64,000 bases of DNA from Eriocheir sinensis (lineage: Eukaryota > Arthropoda > Malacostraca > Decapoda > Varunidae). The notes under the pieces were generated by a model. It was not told the DNA's origin. It was given only the letters and a program-made list of their open reading frames with translations, and made no database searches. The number at the start of each line of letters is the position of its first letter. The first letter of the stretch is position 1. Location of the stretch: contig NC_066517.1 in NCBI RefSeq assembly GCF_024679095.1, positions 18,122,600 through 18,186,599 on the forward strand. Reading direction: 5' to 3'. Both the position numbers and the translations under genes were made by a program. Shown here piece by piece: positions 1-32,337 of the stretch.

Positions 1-311
1 GCAAGTCGATCTATATTTGATTGTAAAGCTTCTTCGTCGAGTATCGCAGTTACTTTACTAGCAATTTTTGTGTCATCAGCAAATTTTGATACTTTGCAAA
101 TGAGCCCATCATCGATATCATTAACATAAATTAAGAAGGGCATGGGGCCAAGCACTGATCCTTGAGGTACGCCGCTTTTGACATCGAGCCAGTTAGATGT
201 AACACCGTTTAGAACTACTCTCTGTTTCCGCTCAGAGAGCCAGTCCGCAAGCCAATTGTGAATGTTACCCGAGATACCGTGCGCCAGTAGTTTGCTGAGC
301 AATCGTTGGTG
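1..311 (-). pseudogene. LINE reverse transcriptase fragment (CR1/Jockey-like)
   Basis: Read on the minus strand, this piece encodes the RT palm region: SGVPQGSVLGP, then IYVNDIDDG, and the catalytic FADD. It runs off the left edge of the window and stops abruptly at the duplication block near 312. It is similar in plan to the LINE at 45119-48555 but clearly different in sequence, so it is a second family or an older copy. Confidence 0.85.
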
Positions 312-379
312 GGAGGAAAAGAAGGAGATGGGAGATGACTGAGAAATGCGGAAGAAAAGCAGGAGACAAAATGAGGATA

Positions 380-541
<162 letters not shown>

Positions 542-1095
542 AACTGCTGATATGAGAGGAGAGAGAAAAAAAAGAGAGGGAGGAAAGTCGTGAGATAAAC
601 AGACGATTGAGGAACAGTAAAAGAGAGATAAAGAAGAATGTAGCAAAGGAGAAGGAAAGGGAGAATAAAGGAAAGCGGAGAGAAAGAATGTTAATTGGCG
701 ACTGATGAGATGAGCAGAAAAAACAAAAACATGAGGAACAGTAAAAGAAGGAGATAGATGGTAACAAAGAACAAGAAAAGAGAGAATGCAGGAAAAGGAT
801 GGTAAAGAGTAGTGGAATAAACATAGACTTGAGGAATAGTAAAAAAGAGAGAGAAAGAAAGGAAAACAATGACAAAAAAAGGGAGAATGAGGGAGGAAGA
901 ATGGAAACGAGCCGTGAGGTAAACAGAACCTTGAGAAATGATAAAAGAGAGAGAAGAAGAAAAGAAATGGGAGAATGAGGGAATGGGGGGAAGGAAAGAC
1001 GGTATACCGCAACATTCTTCTACGTCTTCAGTGCCTGCATGACAACTCGATAAGAAGGCAAAGATGTAATCAGGAAGGGCGTAAGGAGACCAAAA

Positions 1096-1153
<58 letters not shown>

Positions 1154-1847
1154 GAGCGATACGAAGGGAGAGCAATGGTGAGGCGCGGGATGAGTTAAAG
1201 GTGTTACGAGTAGCTTGCAGGTGAACTTGAGAAGGTCTAGATTTGTGTGTCGACGTGGCCTAGGTAGGATGATGACCTAAGCGGGATGCAAGTATAAGAA
1301 AGAGAGTTTAAAATTCAAGAAGGTATAAGGGGTGTAGAAGAAGAAGGGGAGAGCATATTGAGGTTAATGATAGATGCGGTGAAGGAGGAGGAGGAGAAGG
1401 AGGAATGGGAAGGTAACGATGGATATACAGTGAGAGGAGGAGGAGGAGGAGGTGGAGGAGGAGGAAAGGGAAGGAGGGAACGTAGGTTATTTAACTCTTC
1501 CCCATATCCTCCTCCACCTCTCCCCTCCCTCCTTCCCCCACTGCCTTTGCTCTCCCTCACTCCTCCTCCCCCCAAGACTATCTATGCCCCTCTCTCATCC
1601 CTCCTCCTCCTCCTCCTCCTCCTACCACTACTGCTGCAACTAGTATTACTTCTCATACCCCCGAGTCGCCCGCTCCTATTCTGCCCCTCATCTCTCGCCA
1701 CTCAGTCATCGCTAATTATTGGGGAAGGACCACCTCGCCCCCTATTCTTTCCTTCAGTGTCTGCTTCAGGAGGGTAAGCACATAAGAGGGAAAGGACTGA
1801 GGGTTTCATTGGTTTATGTAGGCATAGTTTCCTTTTTCATTCTTTTT

Positions 1848-2140
1848 TTTTTTTAGGTGTTGCCTTAAGCACCGGCAGGTTGTCTTGAGGGGCCTCTTGG
1901 GCAGCCCCATCCCGTTAGTAGTGCAGGCGAATTTTATTTATAGTGGCTGCTGTGATATTTGACTCTTCCTTGGCCCATGCTGCCCCCGGTGCTCCGCTTG
2001 AACGATGTTGCTGAAGTTAGGGTTGATTGAAGGTCTGGGCAGCACGTGGGTCATCTTCCGCCGCTCGGCGACGGTTTGAAAAATCATCGTGTTTTGGTGG
2101 GACAAGAACCTCTGTAAATCTTGTAGTATCATCCTAAGAA
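1848..2140 (-). repeat. Older SINE copy (minus strand), copy A
   Basis: On the minus strand the order of blocks matches the SINE at 2357: the GCCGAGcGGC segment, the GGGGGCAGCATGGGCCAA segment, the ccactataaa segment, and a terminal ccggtgcttaaggcaacac followed by poly(A), seen here as the T run near 1848. The tRNA-like head is missing. Equivalent copies lie at 33177-33460 and 49951-50230. Confidence 0.6.
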
Positions 2141-2271
2141 TAACAAAAGTCTGCATTCCTTAATAACTAAAAAAAATAACTAAATAACTAGGCACTAACG
2201 TTATAGCTAAAAGAAACTGTCAACTAAAACAAAATATACAAGCGAGTACACTACACGTTTATATATATATA

Positions 2272-2355
<84 letters not shown>

Positions 2356-2356
2356 T

Positions 2357-2741
2357 GGGTAGGCGGTGGCCGAGCTGGTAGCGTACTGGACCCACATTCG
2401 CCGCGTGATGGACGACGCGGGTTCGAATCCTCACGCTACCACTCGGATTTTTCAGTCACCGCCGAGTGGCTTAAAACTACCCACATGCTGTCCTGAAGAC
2501 CCCCCATCAACCCGGACTCTAGAGGAAGCCGTCCAAGCGAATCAAGAACGAGTTCCGGGGGGCAGCATGAGCCAATGCAAGATGGCGCCACTATAAACAC
2601 TCGCCTGCGCCAGAACGGGCTGGGCCGACCATCAGGCCCCACCTGGAAGAAGCCTTGGGCCGACCATCAGGCCCCACCGGGAAGATGCCTACCGGCGCAA
2701 TAGGCAACAACGTAAAAAAATAAATAAATAAATAAATAAAT

Positions 2742-2742
<1 letters not shown>
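2357..2742 (+). mobile_element. tRNA-derived SINE, inserted in an (AT)n tract
   Basis: Starts GGGTAGGCGGTGGCCGAGC with an A-box-like segment. A good B box GGTTCGAATCC is at 2420-2430. A tRNA-unrelated body follows, ending in ggcaacaacgt and a (TAAA)n tail. It splits one (AT)n tract in two. Copy B has a single uninterrupted tract at the same place (50357-50447), which gives the empty site. Another full copy is at 42441-42829. Confidence 0.85.
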
Positions 2743-2826
<84 letters not shown>

Positions 2827-2828
<2 letters not shown>

Positions 2829-2873
2829 TTCCACGGGCCCACCACGCCCGCACGCTGACCACTCGGCCACCGC
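2827..2873 (-). repeat. SINE-head-like fragment
   Basis: On the minus strand this reads GGCGGTGGCCGAGTGGTCAG, an A-box-like SINE head, running straight into (AT)n without a B box. The same fragment is at 39929-39975 and 50451-50500. Confidence 0.4.
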
Positions 2874-3415
2874 CTCCCCTCTTAGTCTTGTTCTTGTTTT
2901 TGCCCTCGTTCTTGTTTTTGCCCTCGTTCTTGTTCTTGTTCTTCTTGTTGTTCTTGTTCTTTTTCTTGTTCTTGTTTTCTTGTTCTTCTTGTTCTTGTTC
3001 TTCTTGCTCTTGTTCCTGTTTTTTCTTCTCTCCCTTCCCTTCCTTGCTATATTACTCTTAGAGCAATGAATAAAAAAATAATAACTGCGATACAACCAAA
3101 GAAAAGATATGTATAGACGTGTAGCGGACTCGTTTGTATATTTTGTTTTAGTTAGCAGTTCCTTTTTAGGGAATGCAGACTTTTGTTATTCTTACGATGA
3201 GACTACAAGATTTATAGAACATTAGGTGAATATAACACAATAAAATGCAAGTGTTTACTCTATTTTGTTATCAGGACACGGAGACTTTGTTGTTATTTGT
3301 CTTGCGGTGATACTAAAAGATATCTATTGATATATATTGAAACAACAACAACAACAACAACAACATTACAAAGACATGAACACGCATAAAATCGAACTTC
3401 TTAATTAATTCACTT

Positions 3416-3465
<50 letters not shown>

Positions 3466-3724
3466 GAGAGAGAGAGAGAGAGAGAGAGTACATCACGTGG
3501 ATGTTGTTTACATAAACAAACAACAATGACTACTGATCTTTTCTTGATGCATGAATTTAAAAGTTTAACTGCGTCCTTATTCGGTGAAGTGTCTGTAGGA
3601 GGGGAAGAGCAGGAGGAGAAGGAGAAGGAGGAGGAGGAGGAGGAGGAGGAGGAGGAGGAGGAGGATTTATGTATGAAATCTGTGGGCTATTAGAGATACA
3701 AGACACGGTAACAGCATATAATCG

Positions 3725-3775
<51 letters not shown>

Positions 3776-4088
3776 AACGTTATCAAAAAAGCAAAAGTAA
3801 GCGTGATGGGACACTTCAGTTCGCCTAGAAAACGTTTTAAATCTTTCCTTAAATGACATTTTCATATGTTTTACTACTACTACTACTACTAGCCTACTAC
3901 TACTAGGAGCGGGGCTAGTTGCATCAAATTTTACATTTCCTTCTACAGAATTGTGTAACATTCATTTAATTGAAATTCAGTTGTCGTATATAAATATACA
4001 ATACTTCATCATCGAGTTCACACGCGTAGATATTAATGAAAATAATTTCTTATATATTTAATTTTGATATATAAATCAAAATAAATTT

Positions 4089-4124
4089 GATGCAACTTAC
4101 CCCATCTGCGGGGCAAGTTGCATC
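4089..4124. repeat. Hairpin of the GGGGCAAGTTGMATC motif
   Basis: GATGCAACTTaCCCC (4089-4103) pairs with GGGGCAAGTTGCATC (4110-4124) across a six-base loop, with one mismatch. It is one of several copies of this motif in the element (see 4615-4670). Confidence 0.75.
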
Positions 4125-4296
4125 AGTATGAGGGGCAAGTTGAATCATAAGCAAATTATAATTTTTGAGAGTTTATTTCAATGATAAGTAAATACAAATC
4201 CACAATAAACTGAACCGATGAACCTTAAGTAAATACAAATTCACAATAAACTGAACCGATGAACCTTGTTGCTGCTGCTGTTTTCAGATAGGATAC

Positions 4297-4542
4297 TCAT
4301 TCTTCTTCTTGTTCACATGTAAATACTTGTCTTGGTTTGGCATAGCCTACATGTGGATTGCTTTTAGCAGTGTTACTGGATGTTTTGTGAATAAATCGTT
4401 GTAAGGTTGAGTAGTGGACACCAAACAGTTGTGCGGACTCTCTCACTGATTTATTCTTATTTCGAACAAAATCAGCGACTTCCTGCATTAGTTGGGGTGT
4501 TGCTGAACCACGTTCAGTCTTCCTCTTGTAGTTCCGAACCAT
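4297..4542 (-). pseudogene. pogo-type transposase N-terminal HTH fragment
   Basis: About 80 residues starting MVRNYKRKTERGS, with a helix-turn-helix of the Psq/CENP-B kind seen at the N terminus of pogo/Tigger-like transposases (SVRESAQLFGVHYSTLQRF). A good splice acceptor (ttaatttcag) precedes the Met, so this may be a second exon. The frame ends TCEQEEE and stop. No DDE catalytic domain is present, so it could bind transposon ends but not cut. Confidence 0.7.
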
Positions 4543-4614
4543 TTCTGAAATTAATAAAACGAGTTGAATGCATAAGAATATTTTGATAAAAAATAATGTA
4601 ATAAATTTACTAAT

Positions 4615-4670
4615 GGGGCAAGTTGAATCATGATTCAACTTGCCCCGTCGCGAATGATTCAACTTGCCCC
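4615..4670. repeat. Hairpin plus extra copy of the GGGGCAAGTTGMATC motif
   Basis: GGGGCAAGTTGAATC (4615-4629) and its exact complement (4632-4646) are separated by AT; a further inverted copy is at 4656-4670. The last pairs with 4130-4146 to give a 17-base inverted repeat bracketing the HTH fragment. Confidence 0.75.
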
Positions 4671-4940
4671 CTCACAAAAACCAAAATTTGATCGCCAGCT
4701 AAATATATACTAACGGTCATTCTAATGCAAATTTTTAAGGAAAATAATCGCATATAGTACAGAATTATATAGATATTTTCAAATCACTGTTACTAATATA
4801 AATACATGAGGTACAAGAAAAATAGTGAAATCGATAAAAATTACTTACCAGGGTCGAAATCAGTAAATTTCTCATAAATTCAAGAGCTCTTGCACAATTC
4901 ACCTCTCTCTGCCGCAGCTATGTCCGCACTGACCAACACA

Positions 4941-5877
4941 CAGTGTTGCAAGTGAGAAAAATATAAATGTATCCAAAAACGTATCCAAAATATACAAAAA
5001 GTATGCATGTAATGCAAAAAAGTATCCAAAAAGTATCCAATAGTTTTTTTTTTTACGATATGCCCTATAATTCATGAAAAATGTGATTACAAATAAATTA
5101 TTTCTTACCATTATGTTATATACGTCATACGGTTGGCAGCAAAGCTGCTTATTGCTGCCTAGGAGTGGAGAAATGTTGTATACATTACACATTTGGAGCA
5201 TTACCCTTTGATTGGGTCTTCCAAAACATTAAACTTATTTCTGTACAGTGCAAGGATTGCGAAGTGCTGGGTTATTTTAGCAATTGTCTGTGTGAGGTGG
5301 AGGTGGTGGTGGTGCCGTGGTGGTGATAGCCAAGCACGCCACCCCACAGACAAACTATTACGATATGTTATTGTTAGGTACTCATAATACCTTATCACAA
5401 ACTTTAATAAATATTACTATTACCTTTCTGAAGCCAGCGTAAGAGAGACATTCTTTTTGTCTTTAGCAACACTGTTACTGCCGCCAACACAGTCAGCCAG
5501 ACACTGGCTTTAGCACTTCGGGTGGACGGCCGCTCTCCCGACTCTCGGACGCGTACAGAACGAGTCAACAAGCCAATGACGTCACTGACGTGTTTATTGA
5601 ATTTACTCCCCAATCTTCACCCTTACGAAGTGGTTAATATTACCTAATTAGGAGCGATGTAGTAATTATGGGTTTTGGTTGGCTTTCACATTTGCCAAAA
5701 ATAATAAATAATAAAGTGGATATTGAAAAGTATCCAATTCTCTAGAAAAAGTAGCAAAATGTATCCATTTTTGGCCATTCATAAAATTTCGTATCCTTTT
5801 GCTCATCGTCGTAAAAACGTACCAGTAACATCAAAAAGTATCCAAAGGATACTTTCGTATCCATACTTGCAACACTG
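4941..5877. mobile_element. hAT-type non-autonomous element nested in the pogo-like element
   Basis: The 13-base perfect terminal inverted repeats are CAGTGTTGCAAGT and ACTTGCAACACTG. The flanking 8-base duplication CCAACACA is exact (4933-4940 and 5878-5885). CAGTG ends and 8-bp duplications are characteristic of hAT transposons. The 937-base interior is rich in copies of gtatccaaaaagtatcc near both ends. No transposase is recognised. Confidence 0.88.
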
Positions 5878-6000
5878 CCAACACACATTTTGAACCGCCT
5901 GTCAGGCTACTACAGGCGCTCAGTCGCCAGTTATGTCCACTGATGCAACTCACCCGCGATGCAACTAGCCCCGCTCTCCCCTACTTGACTACTGCTATTA

Positions 6001-6492
<492 letters not shown>

Positions 6493-6676
6493 ATCATACA
6501 CCTCTTAAGTCTTCTCTTTGGGCCAACAAGTAACAGATTGTGGCTCGTATTCTCAGACGCTCGCGATCGGAGATAAGTCAAGTTCTCACGAGTGGTTGTT
6601 CACGTTCACGGCGCAGTATGCCTAGACACACAATCACTGGACTCATTGAACTACTCATGGCCAAGATCAATATTGT

Positions 6677-6679
6677 TTG

Positions 6680-6720
<41 letters not shown>

Positions 6721-6754
6721 TTATCATTATTATTTTTATTATTATATTTATTAC

Positions 6755-6835
<81 letters not shown>

Positions 6836-6836
6836 C
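6677..6836. repeat. (TAA)n/(TTA)n inverted microsatellite
   Basis: A (AAT)n block followed by (ATT)n, which together could fold into a hairpin. The same arrangement is at 51776-51951 in copy B. Confidence 0.9.
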
Positions 6837-7544
6837 ATAATTATCTCCTCGTTGAAATTTCCACGTGGTTTCTTCGCTGAGGCCTGAGACCCCAGGGTAT
6901 AGAGCTTTCCCACGGTATGTTTTGTCTTAATATGTTGGACAGTTTGAATAATGTTTCACTGTTCCCGTCATGACTTTCCATATTAGTAATCTTTCGTTTT
7001 CGCTCAAACGCCGGAGAATATTACTCCTCCCCTTACTCTCCTCCTCCCTTTCCACTTCACTCCCCCATATCCTCCCTACCATTCCTCCCTGGCTAATGTT
7101 GAGCTGTCGCACCACCCTTCCTTCCTTCCTTCCATTCCTTCCTTCCCACCCCCCACTTCCTCAGGTTCAGGTTCAGGTAGATAGCGGGTCTTGCCTTTGG
7201 ATCGGCACTTCCTGATGTGATCTTGATACTGTGGTCTTGTGGTCTGGTCCTCTCTCACATGACGCTGATCTCCTCCCCCTTCCCTGTCCCCTCCCTCCTC
7301 CCTCGGAAAGTTGGATTCCCTTCCCTCCCCCACCTACCCTTCCCGTCCTCTATACTCCCTTGTCCCCCCTTCTTCCCCTTTTTTCATTTTTAACTAAGGG
7401 TATAGTACGAAGAGGAACCTTACCTCTCTCTTTCCCTCCTCCAGTCCTCCTTTATTTTCTTTTTTTGTATCTCACAAGCTATTAGTTAGTCAGTGGATAG
7501 CCAGGACAGGCACTGAAGTATTTTTTTTATATTGACTAGTGACT

Positions 7545-7737
7545 ACCGTTACCGCAGTACCGCACTGGGAAAGAAAAAAAACATGGGACCGCACTACCGC
7601 AGCCGCACCACTCCGGAGAAAAATAACGCACTACTGCAACCGCACTACTAATTTTTCAGTACCGCGCCCACCTCTGCTTACCGCACCACCTTGTACGCCT
7701 GCTTCCACGCCTCCTTCAGACAGACGCCGCACGCACG
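7545..7737 (+). promoter_or_regulatory. 5' flank of P450 copy A with degenerate ACCGCACTACCGC repeats
   Basis: Just upstream of the start codon, short imperfect repeats built on ACCGCA/CTACCGC recur for about 140 bases. They are preceded by a T-rich stretch with a weak TATA-like TTTATATT near 7530. The same sequence precedes copy B (52663-52855). No transcription start can be fixed. Confidence 0.35.
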
Positions 7738-28376
<20,639 letters not shown>

Positions 28377-28697
28377 GGGCGGGAGAGTCACCCACCCCTT
28401 CCCTGACGATACCTTTCGCTATGATTGTGGGTACTTCCATATAATAGGTTGTTTCATGTGACTCTTCTGTATTTGTTTTGGCAAGGCCTCTCACGATAGC
28501 TTAGTCCCGGTGATCAGAAAAGCGTGTTGATTCAGCAGCAGGGACCGTGTTTAAAATAATGATGCGATGAAGAATAGCGAAGCAATATACCTGTAACCAT
28601 ATTCCTTATACCTTATCTACACTTGTTACACTCCCGCTGGTTCTGTTCTTTAGTCTAGTTTTCTTCAGTATCCGATGTGGGGTGGTTTTACATCATT

Positions 28698-28703
28698 AAT
28701 AAA
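28698..28703 (+). promoter_or_regulatory. Candidate polyadenylation signal of P450 copy A
   Basis: AATAAA 322 bases after the stop codon. Another AATAAA lies at 29156-29161, after a (GT)n tract. Either could end the transcript; the choice is inference. Confidence 0.35.
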
Positions 28704-28948
28704 AACTTTCTCATCTCATTTTCTCTTTGCTGCTATTCTACGTCTTCCACTTTCCTGCTTCATTCCATTTTTGCCGAGGTTGAATAGTGGTGTGACGTGT
28801 GCGTGCGTGAGGGTGCGTGTCTGTGTGCGTGTGTGTACAATATTTAGGGCGGAGACAATGTGCCTTTATCTTGTGTAGGTTGTATTGCAAATTATATAGC
28901 ATTTTTTTTGGATATGAAAATGATTTACATAATAATCAAATAATACTG

Positions 28949-28949
<1 letters not shown>

Positions 28950-29000
<51 letters not shown>
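28950..29000. repeat. (GT)n microsatellite downstream of P450 copy A
   Basis: Pure GT run 575 bases after the stop codon, possibly within the 3' UTR if the AATAAA at 29156 is used. Confidence 0.95.
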
Positions 29001-29002
<2 letters not shown>

Positions 29003-29779
29003 GAAGCCCCCCAAACCCCCTCGGTGAATGCTCCCGTTGACTGCCTGTTTGTTTGGTTGATTGGTGGTCATGCGGAGTTGCTTTGCCTGAGCGGCACTTA
29101 AGATGTTCCAATCTAAGTGGAAGAATTGACGAAGTGCCACTCACAGATGAAAATTAATAAACTCGTACTTCATATTGTTGCACTGTGTATCCTATGTTCT
29201 CGCGATACAGTCAAAATACAGTGGACACGCTAAGCCTGACACAAGACAAGTGGCTGTTGGGCAGTGGACACGCGGTAGCAGTGTTTGAAGGAGCTGATCA
29301 TTCGGCACTCACAAACTCCACAAACTTTACGAACTCTCATCTCTACTTTCTTTAAGAGGAGCAGTGTTTATCGTATTATTTTTTTATTTTTTTATTTTCC
29401 CCTTGAGCTGTTTCCTTAACTGTATAAAAAAAAAACAGCTGACATTTATTAGACGCCCACCATGATTGTTCGCCAGTCTTAGTTTTCAACGTGATGTCGG
29501 ACAAGGATAAACAGCGGGCGTCCAATAGGGCCCCCCGAAGGGTCACTGTGAATAAATATAAGTCCGCGCCAAGTTGTCTCTCTGGCTTGTGTCTACCCTG
29601 ACGAAGCTAACCCCAGGCCCTTTTAGGAGGCAGCAGGGCGTCGCGCGGCTAACTCAACCCAAAGCAGATATTCTGAGCCAATGTTCCCCAGCATATCGGG
29701 GCTTACACGCCCACATTTGCCATTCAAGGTTTTCGTGGGTATTTCCCTAGGTAGTGTTATGTAACTGCACTTCTGAACT

Positions 29780-30125
29780 CGCTAACTGCATGCCTCTCCC
29801 CCTCCCGCGGCCCCGCCTCACACGACTTTCTATTCTAGCTCATCCCTATACTGTCAAAATCCCTTATGCAAATTAACCATCATCTTTACTCTTTAATCAC
29901 TGATGCTGGTAAACTCTGGAACAATCTTCCTTCATCTGTATTTCCTTCTGCCTCCGACTTGAACTCTTTCAAGAGGAGAGTATCAAGACACCTCTCCTCC
30001 CGAAATTGACCTCCCTTTTGACCATTCCTCTGAACTCTTTTTTTATAGGAGCCGTGATTTTCGTTTTTTTTCATTATTATATTCTTTTTTCCCTTGAGCT
30101 GTTTTCTTTACTGTAAAAAAGTAAA
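29780..30125 (+). pseudogene. 3' end of another LINE family
   Basis: Plus-strand frame TDAGKLWNNLPSSVFPSASD, then FKRRVSRHLSSRN and stop, an RT C-terminal tail. A T-rich 3' UTR with cccttgagctgttttcttta and a short A run follows. A second copy of the 3' UTR alone is at about 29350-29440. Confidence 0.7.
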
Positions 30126-30225
30126 TACTATGTTTGTTTTGGCGAGGTCACTCACGGTAGCTTAGTCCAGGCGTGTAGACTCAGGAACCATACTTAAAAA
30201 ATGAAACGATGAAGAAAACCGAAAC

Positions 30226-30603
30226 TGTGAGTTGGGGGCATACGCTGCAGCTACGCGTGGCGGCGGTGCTCATCTCCGGCCCTTGGAGCCTATGGTGGGA
30301 GGCAAGGTCTATATGGGTCTTGGTGGGTGGGAACCCTTTAACCTGACACAGGGATAGTGGAACATCCGGGTTGCCACAATTGACTTTCCCCAGGCACCCA
30401 TTTATCGACCAATCCGAAGGGAGGGATGAACAGCTGGGTGGGCTGCACGCCGACTGCCAAGGCCGTCTTACGTTACATTGACCAAAGCAGTCTCATGTTA
30501 CATAGAGACGGCCTTGCCAGTGCCCAGGCCGGGATTTGAACCCAGGCCAGCAGATTCATGGTCAGGTATATCTGACTACGAACCACTGGACCGAGGAGGC
30601 GCA
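30226..30603 (-). mobile_element. tRNA-derived SINE, second family
   Basis: Read on the minus strand, the head is gcctcctcggtccagtggtt with an A-box-like core and a B box GGTTCAAATCC (30532-30542 complemented). The body ends gcagcgtatgcccccaac. Unrelated in body to the SINE at 2357. Confidence 0.75.
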
Positions 30604-30937
30604 AAAAGGAGTTGAAGGGAAATCAGTGAGAAAATGTTAATGCACTACTTTATCTAACCCTCGTATTTTTATTTTTGTAATATTGTCTAAAATTTATGCC
30701 AATGCGATGGAGAATTTTCTCAGGACGACGATGGTGGCCTCATTTTTTCCTTAGTATTAAATGGTAGTGTCAGGAAGCTGGGCGGGGGTGAGGCGTGTGC
30801 AGGCGTCAGTTTTGGATGAACTGGGCACAGCAACATGGCCGCCGCGTGTAATGTGTATATTATAATGTACATGTGTATGTGTGACTGTGCGTGTGGCGAC
30901 ACCCGGTCGGTGTCGCACAACAGAAAGTTTAACAAGT

Positions 30938-30966
30938 GACACCAGCCGCGCCGCGCGGCTGGTGTC
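30938..30966. repeat. GC-rich perfect hairpin
   Basis: GACACCAGCCGCG, loop CCG, then CGCGGCTGGTGTC: a 13-bp perfect stem. Further GTGTCGC copies flank it on both sides. Confidence 0.85.
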
Positions 30967-31122
30967 GCCCATCACACCACGGCGGGGTATGGGACGCACT
31001 CTCCATATAACCCTACAGGTGTTGCCACCCAAATTAACAATCAGAGCTGGATGCCATAAGTCTAGAAATCTCTAGAGCCAGAATTAATTTTCCTGTTATC
31101 TGGGAGTCTTCGCAAACAACCT

Positions 31123-31329
31123 CATACCTGTCAAGTCTTACGTTTTTTGCGTAATTCTAACGTAATTTGGGTGAGTTTCAAGTCTTATGGCGTAAGTTGA
31201 AAATCTTACGTTTTTTCTCCGCTTGCGATGTTTTTTTTTTATATGTTTGTTTTAAACAATTTGAAATATATCGTACGTGCCATATTTAAATTCATGTGAG
31301 CGTGCTGAGTAACGGTTACTGTTACGATT

Positions 31330-31362
<33 letters not shown>

Positions 31363-31505
31363 GGGGGGGGGGGATGAGGTACCTCGTGCACCCTGCTTCA
31401 GTCCGTCGCGACCAAACCTGTCAAGTCTTACGTTTTTTATACACAAACTTATGGTCTCTAACGCAAAATCTTATGGCAAGACACCACAGTAGCTTGACAG
31501 GTATG
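31123..31505. mobile_element. MITE with 6-bp target duplication, copy 1
   Basis: Terminal inverted repeats CATACCTGTCAAG and CTTGACAGGTATG. Exact duplication CAACCT at 31117-31122 and 31506-31511. The interior repeats words such as tcttacgttttttgcgta. Carries a (GT)n tract. No coding potential. Confidence 0.85.
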
Positions 31506-31729
31506 CAACCTTAATCAAAGACTTGGGAGATCTACCAGGGACAAAAGTAGATCATGCTTAGGAAGAAATGCTGGTATTCGTAATTACTTTCCTTTGACAG
31601 AGATGTTTATTAAATTAAGATACAACTAAGTTTGTTGGAGTGCATTAACGTAGAGCTGCCCTTGACTAACGCAAGAATTTTTTGTTTTTATATTGTGTCT
31701 TCTCAGATTAGATACACAAGTGCTTTTCA

Positions 31730-32306
31730 TTTTTGCCTCCCTTCTCCTCCTCCCCAATCACTCACTATCTACGTCCCACTCTCTCACCCCCTCCCCTCCT
31801 CCTCCTCCTCCTACTACTACTACTACTGCTATTACTGCTCACACCTCCAAACTATCAGCTCTTCTTCTGCCCTCCATCTCTCGCCACTTTGTCAGCACGA
31901 GTCATTGAGGAAGGACCACCTCTCCCCCTTCTTCTTCTCTTCAGTGTCTGGTAGAAGAAGGTAAGCATGGCAGAGGGAAAGGACAACAGGTTCCTTCGGT
32001 TAATGCAGGTATTTTCTTTTTTCTTTTTTTGCTTTTGTTTTGTTTTTGTTTTTATTCTTGTTTTTGATTTTTGTTATTCTTGTCTATGTTCTCGTTCTTC
32101 TTCTTAATCTTGTTCTCGTTCTTGTTCTTCTTTTCTTGTTTTCTTATTCTCCCTCTTGTTCTTGTTCTTATATTCTTGCTCTTGTTCTTTTTCTTCTTGT
32201 TCTTGTTCTTCTTTTTCTTGTTGTTCTTATTCTTAATCCTGTTGTTGTTGTTGTTGTTGTTGTTGTTCTTCTTCTTCTTCTGCTTCTTTTTCTTCTGCTT
32301 CTTCTT

Positions 32307-32337
<31 letters not shown>

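Larger units (their letters stand above)
3906..5981. mobile_element. pogo-like DNA transposon with TA target duplication, copy A only
   Basis: The ends are inverted repeats: GGAGCGGGGCTAGTTGCATC on the left and GATGCAACTAGCCCCGCTCT plus CCCC on the right, differing by a 4-base gap. TA dinucleotides flank it (3904-3905, 5982-5983). Copy B shows the precise empty site at about 51510, where the same CTA repeat continues with one TA. Inside are an HTH fragment of a transposase (4297-4542) and a later hAT-type insertion (4941-5877). Without the hAT and its duplication the element is about 1.13 kb, too short for a whole transposase, so it is non-autonomous. Confidence 0.85.

Noticed and set aside
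2357..2440. A functional tRNA gene
   Set aside because: A and B box are present but no cloverleaf with a proper acceptor stem was found, and the same head recurs at the start of SINE copies.
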